DNA of 19,101 nucleotides from a bacterium (GTDB lineage Bacteria > Hydrothermota > UBA3073 > JACQXS01 > JAUWAR01): positions 1-19,101 of the forward strand of contig JAUWAR010000009.1 in NCBI GenBank assembly GCA_030601965.1, written 5' to 3'. This document shows positions 7,011 to 13,437 of the stretch, in pieces. A program made the position numbers and the translations under genes. Position 1 is the first letter of the stretch. Each line of letters opens with the position of its first letter. The notes under the pieces were generated by a model. It saw nothing but the letters and a program-made list of their open reading frames with translations. It did not search any database and was not told the origin of the DNA.

Positions 7011-7658
7011 ATGAGGCAATGTGCAGTAATTGGGCTTGGAAGATTTGGAATGTCTGTTGCAAGGAGTCTATCTGAGAGCGGTGCGCAGGTTCTTGCAATT
7101 GATAAAGACTCGGAAAGAGTGAAAGAAGCATCAGGGTTTGTTTATAGTGCTGTAGAATTAGATGCCACAGATAAAGATGCATTGAGGGAGACAGGTATTC
7201 AGAATGTAGATATTGGAGTAGTAGGAATAGGACGGGATATTGCATCAAGTATTCTTATTACCCTGATTTTGAAGGAAATTGGCATCAAGACAGTAGTCTC
7301 AAAGGCATTTAGTCCACTTCAAGGCGAGGTGCTTAAAAGAGTTGGGGCTAATAGGATTGTATATCCAGAGAAAGAGATGGGTGTCCGTATAGCCACGAGT
7401 CTTACATCTCCAGAAATTTTTGATTACATTGAACTCTCTCCCAAATATAGCCTTATGGAGATTAATGCACCAAAGCACTTTGAGAACAAGACCCTTGGTC
7501 AGTTGCACATAAGAACAAAGTATGGGGTTAGTGTAATTGGCATAAAAAGGGGGGAGGAGGTGGTTATTGCTCCTGTGGCTGATGAACAGGTTGTAGAAAA
7601 CGATAGACTGATTATGATAGGAAAAACAGAGAATGTGGCAAAGTTAAAAAAACTCTAA
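7011..7658 (+). CDS. ktrA: KtrA-type K+ uptake regulatory protein (RCK)
   Basis: Cytosolic regulatory subunit (215 aa) that forms the octameric RCK ring on KtrB and gates K+ flux on nucleotide binding. The N-terminal Rossmann RCK_N domain has VIGLGRFGMSVA (GxGxxG) at residues 6-17 and the acidic AIDKD end of strand 2. The C-terminal RCK_C domain starts near residue 135 (FDYIELS...) and ends with NDRLIMIGK. The length is that of KtrA/KtrC, half of duplicated TrkA. A good Shine-Dalgarno (AGGAGGG, then TATT before ATG) and the 25-bp gap to ktrB support an operon. After the stop, the repeat-rich intergenic region of the envelope cluster begins. Confidence 0.95.
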   Translation: MRQCAVIGLGRFGMSVARSLSESGAQVLAIDKDSERVKEASGFVYSAVELDATDKDALRETGIQNVDIGVVGIGRDIASSILITLILKEIGIKTVVSKAFSPLQGEVLKRVGANRIVYPEKEMGVRIATSLTSPEIFDYIELSPKYSLMEINAPKHFENKTLGQLHIRTKYGVSVIGIKRGEEVVIAPVADEQVVENDRLIMIGKTENVAKLKKL

Positions 7659-7664
7659 AAAACC

Positions 7665-7670
7665 TTGACA
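7665..7670 (+). promoter_or_regulatory. TTGACA -35-like element next to heptamer array
   Basis: A perfect TTGACA lies just after the ktrA stop and 8 bp before the (AAGTAGG)4 array, upstream of the envelope-protein cluster. The array occupies the positions expected for the spacer and -10, and no convincing -10 is seen. The configuration mirrors TTGACA 869-874 with its (TGAGATA)5 array. Confidence 0.3.
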
Positions 7671-7678
7671 ATAAAAAG

Positions 7679-7706
7679 AAGTAGGAAGTAGGAAGTAGGA
7701 AGTAGG
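7679..7706 (+). repeat. Heptamer array (AAGTAGG)x4
   Basis: Four perfect 7-bp units in the ktrA to lipoprotein gap. An approximate inverted partner (TCACTTC-like units) follows at 7721-7755, so the two could form a long imperfect stem. Confidence 0.95.
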
Positions 7707-7720
7707 AGATAGAAAATTTT

Positions 7721-7755
7721 TCACTTCTTCGCTTTTCAGTTCTCCACTTCCCACT
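7721..7755 (+). repeat. Degenerate heptamer array (TCACTTC-like x5), inverted partner
   Basis: Units TCACTTC, TTCGCTT, TTCAGTT, CTCCACT and TCCCACT at 7-bp spacing, roughly complementary to the AAGTAGG array upstream, with a 14-bp AT-rich spacer between the two. Confidence 0.65.
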
Positions 7756-7775
7756 TTAGAAAAGGAGGAGGTATT

Positions 7776-8267
7776 ATGTATAAGTATGTCAGATTTATTG
7801 CTTACTGCTTAGTGCTCACTGCTTACTGCTTTACCGGCTGCAAGAGGAGTAAAGAAACTTCCGAAAGTGCAAAACAGGTGAAGAAGATTTTTACTCCACC
7901 TGAAGATGGAAAGATTTCTCCTGATGCGTCAGATAGATATATATCAACATCAAGATACCTTATGGAGGCAATAAGAAGGCACGAAAAGGAGATTGATAAT
8001 TTTGCACAAAAGCACAATGTTAAAGCTGACCTGGGCGAACTCTCTGATTCTACTTTTAGAAAGAAACATCCTGAGGTCACTGCTGCATGGGATAGTGTTA
8101 CAACGGAATGGAATAAAGAAGAAAAAAGTGCTTACACTAAAGCCGGGATTTCTGAAGATGAATTCAACTGGATAGGGGGCGCTTTAACCGACACAATAAA
8201 TAAGGAGATACAAAAAGATATTGCAGAGAAGATAAGAGAGATAATGGAGATGACAAAATCCGAATGA
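7776..8267 (+). CDS. Small hypothetical lipoprotein
   Basis: 163 aa. The signal peptide has basic residues Lys3 and Arg6, a hydrophobic core, and lipobox FTGC (Cys22) followed by a charged KRSKETSES linker. The mature part is about 140 aa, predicted mostly helical and rich in Lys/Glu (for example EAIRRHEKEIDNFAQKH and the C-terminal IQKDIAEKIREIMEM). I recognise no family. The start is well supported by a strong Shine-Dalgarno (GGAGGAGG, then TATT before ATG). The signal core is encoded by a heptamer array (7799-7833). It is the first gene of a run of five exported proteins. A palindromic repeat separates it from the next gene, so co-transcription is likely but not proven. Confidence 0.85.
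   Translation: MYKYVRFIAYCLVLTAYCFTGCKRSKETSESAKQVKKIFTPPEDGKISPDASDRYISTSRYLMEAIRRHEKEIDNFAQKHNVKADLGELSDSTFRKKHPEVTAAWDSVTTEWNKEEKSAYTKAGISEDEFNWIGGALTDTINKEIQKDIAEKIREIMEMTKSE
7799..7833 (+). repeat. Heptamer array (TGCTTAC-like x5) encoding a signal peptide
   Basis: Units TGCTTAC, TGCTTAG, TGCTCAC, TGCTTAC and TGCTTTA at exact 7-bp spacing are translated as AYCLVLT then AYCF. Same unit number and same position (lipoprotein hydrophobic core) as 942-976, although the two proteins are unrelated. Confidence 0.93.
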
Positions 8268-8279
8268 TGAAGAGAGTAT

Positions 8280-8358
8280 GTCATTCTGAGTGAAACGAAG
8301 AATCTCATTAGTTCGCGGACATCTTTAGAGAGAGATTCTTCACTTCGTTCAGAATGAC
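8280..8358. repeat. Palindromic repeat, GTCATTCTGAG family, copy 2
   Basis: A 79-bp imperfect palindrome from GTCATTCTGAGTG to CAGAATGAC; its outer arms closely match 2821-2901, while the central bases differ. It fills the gap between two envelope genes, and its last bases provide an in-frame ATG (8354) ahead of the likely real start. Confidence 0.93.
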
Positions 8359-8374
8359 AGAATCAGAATTGACC

Positions 8375-10009
8375 ATGAGAATACTTTTTATAATGATATT
8401 TATCTATTCCCAGGTCGCTGAGAACGCAGTAGCGAAGCAAATAGAGACTCAGAGAAAATATGAACGCAAGTCTATCTCGTTTATTGATATGCTAATTGTG
8501 ACAAACCCGAATTTGAAAGTAAGACAGGATGAGGTATCGTATATACTTAGGAACATACGCAAATATATAGAACTGGAACGGTTTGACTATAATCCAATAC
8601 CTGAAAATATGATGAAAGAGCTACGGACAAAACTAACGAGTCGTGGAGTTATCACTCTTGATGAGTTGCGGGGTCTTATTGATGAAACATTAGTGCCTGA
8701 ATTAAAAAAGATTCTGGATATAGAGGGTGAGATGCGGGCCCAGGAATTAGTGAGTGAAACAGAGAGGGCAGGGTTCATAGCTACAAAGGCAAAAGAGTTA
8801 GGTATCACTGCTGAGGATATTGAAAAGGTCTTAAATGCGGGTTATCTCTATGTGCCAGCACTGACTAATTACAAAATGTTGAAGAATAAGAAAAAGAACA
8901 CGATTACCTGCACTATAGGAACAGCAATTATCTGGTATCACCTAATTTATGTGGGTGATAAGGCACATATTGAACTGTTAAAGATAACAGAAACGACATC
9001 CCTGGGAACAGCGGCTCTTGATGCCAAAGGGCTTAAATGGCCCCCTATTAAAGGTAAAAAAGTAAAGCCACAAAAATATGCATATTGTTCTGCAGTTGAT
9101 AATGCCGCCAGAAACCTTCAACGGGAGATGAAAAGCCTTAGTCCGTTTAAATTATCTGCTCCACTTATGGAGGCATTTTCTAACTCTGTAAAGTTCAATC
9201 TTGGCACAAAAGAGGGGTTAAGACTTGATTGGAAATTTGATATTTTGGAGACCATTGAAACAGAAAAGGGGCTTAAGGAGCATAAAGTTGGTTTTGTAAA
9301 AGTGAGAAGTATTGCAAATAACAAGAAAAATGGGAATGCATTATCCGGTGCTCAGCCTATAATAGGCAGTTTTGATAAGGGTATGCTGGCGGTTGAACAT
9401 TCCAGACTGGGATTAGATATACTTATTAGAGGATGTTATTTTCCTGTTTCTACGGATCATTCAGGTTCTCTTCTTTCATCAACGGGAAATGGTTCCTTTG
9501 GAATAGATGTCGCTGTACAATACAATATTGGTCAAGGAATTTCTAAGTTTATACCTTTATCTATTTTATCAGAGATATGGACTACTATGGACTTCCAATT
9601 TGGAATTGCGCCTGGTATTAAAGGCAAAGTATGGAATGACGAAGAACTTGAATGGGAGGAAAAGACAAGCACTACTTGGGGAGTAGAATTCGGATTGCTT
9701 AAAAAACTATATTTTCATAGACTTGCACTAATAGGGGAAAGTAGATTTGGTTTTACTGGGTTATCACTTGTTGATGAAAATGCCTCATCCCCTGGATTCA
9801 CATTTTTAGGTGGTATTGAGATTGCTGTATTTACTGACCTTAATATTGGGCTTCAAGGAGGGTACAGATTATATGGAGAGGATAAGCTTAATGGTAGTGC
9901 AGATATTGATTTTGCAGGTCCTATATTTGGTTTATATGTAGTATATTCCCCGCCATCATTACCATTTGACCCGTGGAGTTATATTATGGGGTTTGTATCA
10001 ATAAGATAA
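8375..10009 (+). CDS. Large exported protein, putative outer-membrane beta-structure at C-terminus
   Basis: About 544 aa from ATG 8375. MRILFIMIFIYSQ is a plausible Sec signal start without a lipobox. The first 150 or so residues are helical and charged. The second half alternates Gly/aromatic-rich strands (FGIDVAVQYNIGQG, TTWGVEFGLLKKLYF, FLGGIEIAVFTDLNIGL, GPIFGLYVVYSPP), as in a small outer-membrane beta-barrel, though it lacks a clear terminal aromatic residue. I recognise no named family. ATG 8375 is preferred over ATG 8354 because the latter lies in the palindromic repeat and adds a polar MTESELT before the hydrophobic segment; neither has a clear Shine-Dalgarno. Its 3' end is 14 bp before the next lipoprotein, which suggests one transcription unit and a shared envelope job. 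Confidence 0.8.
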   Translation: MRILFIMIFIYSQVAENAVAKQIETQRKYERKSISFIDMLIVTNPNLKVRQDEVSYILRNIRKYIELERFDYNPIPENMMKELRTKLTSRGVITLDELRGLIDETLVPELKKILDIEGEMRAQELVSETERAGFIATKAKELGITAEDIEKVLNAGYLYVPALTNYKMLKNKKKNTITCTIGTAIIWYHLIYVGDKAHIELLKITETTSLGTAALDAKGLKWPPIKGKKVKPQKYAYCSAVDNAARNLQREMKSLSPFKLSAPLMEAFSNSVKFNLGTKEGLRLDWKFDILETIETEKGLKEHKVGFVKVRSIANNKKNGNALSGAQPIIGSFDKGMLAVEHSRLGLDILIRGCYFPVSTDHSGSLLSSTGNGSFGIDVAVQYNIGQGISKFIPLSILSEIWTTMDFQFGIAPGIKGKVWNDEELEWEEKTSTTWGVEFGLLKKLYFHRLALIGESRFGFTGLSLVDENASSPGFTFLGGIEIAVFTDLNIGLQGGYRLYGEDKLNGSADIDFAGPIFGLYVVYSPPSLPFDPWSYIMGFVSIR

Positions 10010-10023
10010 AAACTGGAGGTATT

Positions 10024-11250
10024 ATGAACAGACTTATGCTTGGTATTTTTTTAATGCTTGTTGTTGGGTGTGCAACAACACAGGGGAAGAAAACCAATCT
10101 TCCAACATCAAGCCAGGCTACATTTATTGAATCCACATCACCTGTAGAGGTGATGATAAGAGCGGCAGGTATCGGTAAAAAGGCAAAACACGCAGAGACT
10201 GATGCAAGAAAGGCAGCAGTCTGGTTTGTTCTGTTTGGAGGAACTGACCCGCTTATTAAAGCACCAGCAGAAAAAAGAAACTTTGAGGTGTTTAAAGAAG
10301 ACTTCTTTAAAGAGAAAAATATTATGAAATACATAACCTGGGAGGCTATGGGGTATCATTCCAGGATAAAGATGGCTAATAAGAGAATAAAGATTGAAAA
10401 AGATTTTAAGATAAATAAGGAATTCCTGTATAACTATCTTGTAGAGAATAATATCATAGCCGCAAGGGAGGAACTTGCAGAGGCAATAGGGCTTCCATCA
10501 ATTATGGTGCTTCCCGAAACACCAAAAGGGGTGAGTCCTCTACATAAACTTACCTCTGATGAACTTGCAAGACACGGTGCAACTGTTATTGAAGGTTATC
10601 TTACGGCAAGGGAGTATGATGTTACAGTGCCTGAACAGCAATCACAACTTGATAATATCCTGACAGCTGTGCAGGGGATTAAAGGACTTGAAACTGATGA
10701 TTGTTATGCACTTGCACTTTCAATAGGAAGCGACATCTACATAAAATACCAGATAAAGATTGATAAGAGGCGCCTTGGAGGAAGATTAGTCAGAAAGGCA
10801 TCCGTAACTGCAAAGGCTTATGAGACCACTACCGCAGATTTATTGGGTGCGGAAACAGGTTATTCAAAGGAGAGACCATCGCCAGACGCTGTAGTAGCAG
10901 AAGAAGGTCTGCATGATGCAATAGACAAAGTGCTTTCAAGGGTAACAAGATACTGGCAAAAAGAGATAAAAAGGGGTCATAAATTCAAAGTAACATTTAA
11001 TTTAGTAGGAGATTTTGATGAGGATGAGATTGAAGAAATCCAGTTTGGTATAGACGATGTCTTAAAAGAGGTTTCAAATAAGGCAAAGAAAATAACGGTA
11101 ACAGACAAAACTCTTGATTATTGTATCTGGGCAAAGAAATATGAAGATTCAATGGGGTTATATAGAGCATTGAAAAAGGCATATGCAGGTCCAGGAAAAC
11201 TTAAAAAGACCTTTGATACAAGGAAGTTTCTAATGTTTGAGATAAGATAG
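10024..11250 (+). CDS. DUF6175-like lipoprotein
   Basis: 408 aa. The signal peptide MNRLMLGIFLMLVVGC has lipobox VVGC (Cys16). The mature region starts with RAAGIGKKAKHAETDARKAA, the kind of A/G-rich segment seen in LPP20/FlgT-like secreted proteins. A second domain begins at SIMVLPE (about residue 160) and runs through SIGSDIYIKYQIKI, ending in a helix-rich tail. The order (a 'PxxMVxP' strand, a helix pair, an 'ADIyi.y' strand, a variable loop, then a long amphipathic segment) matches my memory of DUF6175, a Bacteroidetes family of unknown function, but I cannot verify it. ATG 10024 has an excellent Shine-Dalgarno (GGAGG, TATT, ATG). Third member of the envelope cluster. Confidence 0.8.
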   Translation: MNRLMLGIFLMLVVGCATTQGKKTNLPTSSQATFIESTSPVEVMIRAAGIGKKAKHAETDARKAAVWFVLFGGTDPLIKAPAEKRNFEVFKEDFFKEKNIMKYITWEAMGYHSRIKMANKRIKIEKDFKINKEFLYNYLVENNIIAAREELAEAIGLPSIMVLPETPKGVSPLHKLTSDELARHGATVIEGYLTAREYDVTVPEQQSQLDNILTAVQGIKGLETDDCYALALSIGSDIYIKYQIKIDKRRLGGRLVRKASVTAKAYETTTADLLGAETGYSKERPSPDAVVAEEGLHDAIDKVLSRVTRYWQKEIKRGHKFKVTFNLVGDFDEDEIEEIQFGIDDVLKEVSNKAKKITVTDKTLDYCIWAKKYEDSMGLYRALKKAYAGPGKLKKTFDTRKFLMFEIR

Positions 11251-11257
11251 ATAGGTT

Positions 11258-11317
11258 TATGGTTCAGAGTTCATGGTTAAAAAACTAATAACTAATAACC
11301 AACAACTAATAACCAAG
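11258..11317 (+). repeat. Two heptamer arrays across the start of the LPP20-domain gene
   Basis: Units TATGGTT, CAGAGTT and CATGGTT (11258-11278), then AACTAAT, AACTAAT, AACCAAC, AACTAAT and AACCAAG (11283-11317), all at 7-bp period. The initiator ATG 11273 is inside a unit, and the second array is translated as LITNNQQLITK. Confidence 0.88.
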
Positions 11318-12634
11318 GGACTCTTATGTCTTTTGCCATTCACTTTTGGGGGGAAGTCCAATCTACCCAAATGGGTGGAAACCCACCACCATCCAAAATA
11401 TCCTGAAAAACTCTATATTGTGGGTATAGGAGTCACTCAACAAGGTCTTGAACCTGCAAAAGAGGCCGCAAGAGTTGACCTTGCAAGTCAAATTAAGATA
11501 GAGATAAAATCCACCTTGAAGGATGTATATACTGCTATTGAGAGAAGACAGGGCAAGAGGTGTTCACAATATCTGATTTCAAGGGTTGAAAATGCCTCAG
11601 AACAGACAGTAAACGCCACTTTAACAGGGGTTCAGATTGTAGAAACAGGTGTTAAAAAAGGGACTTATTATGCTTTAGCTGTTTTGGATAAAGAAAAACT
11701 CGCAAGTTCTCTTAGTAAAGAAATAGCAACAATCTGGGGAGATGTTGATAACTTGTTGCAAGAGGGGAAAGAATATAGAGAAAAGGGGAAAATTGTTCAA
11801 GCAATTGAGAGTTTTGTAAGAGCAAGCAATCTCTTCACTCCTGCATTATCAAAAGAGGCACTTTTAAGAATAGTATCTGTCCTAAAGCAATTCAAGCATC
11901 CTTCTCTTGAAGATTTAAAGAGTGAAATACAAAAGACAGTCTCTATACTTAGCATAAAAAAGATAAAAGGAGATAACCAAACTGTTGTAGTAGGACAGGC
12001 TTCCAGCCTGTCACTTGAAGTGCTTGTACTTACTGGAGAAAATCCTGTTAAATCTGCACCTGTAATATTCTCTTATGTAGATGGGGAGGAGATTGGTGAA
12101 AGTATTACGGATTCTCGTGGTATTGCAAGTATGAAAATTGTGCCTCGCAAAAAGAGAGATAACAGGATAGCAGCAAGGCTTTCAATTCATTCCCTTCCAG
12201 GAGAATTTGAGGAGGATATTAGACTTGTTCGGGCTATCTTCTCTTACAAACTTATCCAGAGCGAAATTCCTTTCAGGGTATATATTAGACCATCCAGCCT
12301 GTCAATTGAAAAGGCAGTTTCCCAGTCTATTCAGGAATTGGGTTATAAAGTTACAGATGATGCGAAGTTTAAAATAACAGGTTCTTGCAAAACAAATATC
12401 ATAGATGAGATAGAAGGTTTTTCTGTAAAGAAATATGTAGCAGAGGTATCTCTAATATTAACTATTCAGGAGAGAGGAAAAGAATTTGAGTCTTTATCAC
12501 ATTCTATTCGGGCAACAGGAGATACTAAAGAAAAGGCAGAAAAAAATGCCATAAGAAAGATGAAATCCTGGATACTTTCAAGAAAAGGCAGGAAAGAGTT
12601 CAGTAATATAATAAGTTCTGCATTAAAAAGATAA
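11273..12634 (+). CDS. LPP20-domain exported protein with extra C-terminal domain
   Basis: 453 aa. The N-terminal 20 or so residues come from a heptamer array and lead into a short hydrophobic stretch (GLLCLLPFTFGG), which may be a weak signal peptide; there is no lipobox. Residues about 30-145 form an LPP20/FlgT-N-like domain (PKWVE, LYIVGIGVT, EAARVDLASQIKIEI, LTGVQIVE, YYALAVLDKEKL), clearly paralogous to the protein at 12709. A helical repeat-like segment follows (LQEGKEYREKGKIVQAIESF). The middle and C-terminal parts have Ig-like/beta features (APVIFSYVDGEEIGESIT) and end in a domain with AEVSLILTIQERG and KEKAEKNAIRKM. A palindrome (11994-12012) is translated inside it. No Shine-Dalgarno is seen; the start is uncertain. 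Confidence 0.78.
   Translation: MVKKLITNNQQLITKGLLCLLPFTFGGKSNLPKWVETHHHPKYPEKLYIVGIGVTQQGLEPAKEAARVDLASQIKIEIKSTLKDVYTAIERRQGKRCSQYLISRVENASEQTVNATLTGVQIVETGVKKGTYYALAVLDKEKLASSLSKEIATIWGDVDNLLQEGKEYREKGKIVQAIESFVRASNLFTPALSKEALLRIVSVLKQFKHPSLEDLKSEIQKTVSILSIKKIKGDNQTVVVGQASSLSLEVLVLTGENPVKSAPVIFSYVDGEEIGESITDSRGIASMKIVPRKKRDNRIAARLSIHSLPGEFEEDIRLVRAIFSYKLIQSEIPFRVYIRPSSLSIEKAVSQSIQELGYKVTDDAKFKITGSCKTNIIDEIEGFSVKKYVAEVSLILTIQERGKEFESLSHSIRATGDTKEKAEKNAIRKMKSWILSRKGRKEFSNIISSALKR
11986..12012. repeat. Palindromic repeat GTAGTAGGACAGGCT...AGCCTGTC inside the LPP20-domain gene
   Basis: GACAGGCT (11994-12001), TCC loop, AGCCTGTC (12005-12012) form a perfect 8-bp stem preceded by GTAG. It is translated as VVGQASSLSL. 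The right half plus flank (TCCAGCCTGTCA, one variable base, TTGAA) recurs at 12293-12310 in the same gene. Confidence 0.85.
12293..12310 (+). repeat. Partial second copy of the AGCCTGTC repeat
   Basis: TCCAGCCTGTCAATTGAA differs in one base from 12003-12020 and is translated as SSLSIE, against SSLSLE in the first copy. It lacks the left arm. Confidence 0.6.
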
Positions 12635-12637
12635 AAC

Positions 12638-12667
12638 TTGACAAAGAGATATAGATGTGTTTAAACT
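12638..12667 (+). promoter_or_regulatory. Putative promoter for the last LPP20 lipoprotein gene
   Basis: A perfect TTGACA (12638-12643) is followed after 18 bp by TAAACT (12662-12667, four of six consensus matches), about 40 bp upstream of ATG 12709. It suggests that the last gene of the cluster can be transcribed on its own. Confidence 0.4.
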
Positions 12668-12708
12668 AAAATATGGAAATAAAAAATTTAAAGAAAGGAG
12701 GTGGGACT

Positions 12709-13269
12709 ATGCGTAAACTGGCGATGTTTTTAGGTATAGCCTTCCTCGTGGGTTGTGCAGGTGCACCAAAAGCACCAAAATGGGTGCAGAGAGGTGCGGC
12801 TGCATTTCCAGGAGATGAAGGCAAGTATTACTATGGTGTGGGTGTTTCTGGAAAATCATTGAACCCTGCAATGGATAGGCAGAAAGCAGAGCACAGGGCA
12901 AGAGTTGACCTTTCCAGAGCAATATCCTCGTATGTCTCTTCACTGATAAAAGACTTCATGGAAGAGTGGCCAGATTATTTCAATCCAGAACTCGGTGGCT
13001 CTGAGGAGATTACAACCAGTGTGTCAAAGGAAGTAAGTGAGGCTGTTCTGACTGGCTGTCAAACAATAGACCACTGGAGAGAACCTAAAATTGGTAACCT
13101 CTGGGCTCTTGTAAGAATGGATAGAGATGCTACGAACAAGAGATTTATGGATTCGATGAGGAACAAGAAGAGAATATTCCTTGAGATGAAGGCAGATGAG
13201 GCACTTGAACAATTAGATAAAGAACTTGAAAAGAGAACGCTGAGGGAAGAGAAAATGATGGGACAATAA
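12709..13269 (+). CDS. LPP20-family lipoprotein
   Basis: 186 aa. Signal peptide MRKLAMFLGIAFLVGC with lipobox LVGC (Cys16). The mature protein is an LPP20-type domain: PKAPKWVQ, YYYGVGVSGKSLNP, an A/R-rich helix (AEHRARVDLSRAI), a middle helix, EAVLTGCQTIDHW and LWALVRMDRD, then a long charged helix to the C-terminus. The conserved order PKWV, (Y/V)GVG, ARVDL, LTG, (W/Y)AL is shared with the gene at 11273, so these two are paralogs. Known LPP20 members are surface or outer-membrane lipoproteins; related FlgT N-domains serve flagellar assembly, but no flagellar gene is present here. ATG 12709 has a perfect AAAGGAGGTG Shine-Dalgarno. Last gene before a strong terminator. Confidence 0.85.
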   Translation: MRKLAMFLGIAFLVGCAGAPKAPKWVQRGAAAFPGDEGKYYYGVGVSGKSLNPAMDRQKAEHRARVDLSRAISSYVSSLIKDFMEEWPDYFNPELGGSEEITTSVSKEVSEAVLTGCQTIDHWREPKIGNLWALVRMDRDATNKRFMDSMRNKKRIFLEMKADEALEQLDKELEKRTLREEKMMGQ

Positions 13270-13301
13270 AAATTCGTGACGATAACCGACCACGAATAAC
13301 G

Positions 13302-13335
13302 AAAAAAGGGGGGATGAAATAAGCCCCCCTTTTTT
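13302..13335. terminator. Strong bidirectional intrinsic terminator
   Basis: AAAAAAGGGGGG (13302-13313) pairs with CCCCCCTTTTTT (13324-13335) around a 10-nt loop. Both strands end in a T tract, so it can stop the envelope cluster from the left and the recA operon from the right. Confidence 0.92.
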
Positions 13336-13352
13336 ACATCTTTTTGCTCCCT

Positions 13353-13423
13353 GTCATTGCGAGCGATAGCGAAGCAATCTCATACTTTTAAGATTGCTTC
13401 GTCGTTTTACTCCTCGCAATGAC
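13353..13423. repeat. Palindromic repeat, GTCATTGCGAG family, copy 2
   Basis: A 71-bp imperfect palindrome from GTCATTGCGAGCG to CTCGCAATGAC, with inner GAAGCAATCT and AGATTGCTTC arms, between the terminator and the recA 3' end. Confidence 0.93.
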
Positions 13424-13437
13424 ACTACAGGGTGTTA

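Noticed and set aside
8354..8374. ATG 8354 as start of the large exported protein
   Set aside because: It is the last part of a palindromic repeat and would put polar residues before the signal peptide; kept only as an alternative.
12709..13269. Flagellar role for the LPP20/FlgT-like proteins
   Set aside because: No flagellar gene is present in the window; the domain occurs in many non-flagellar envelope proteins.
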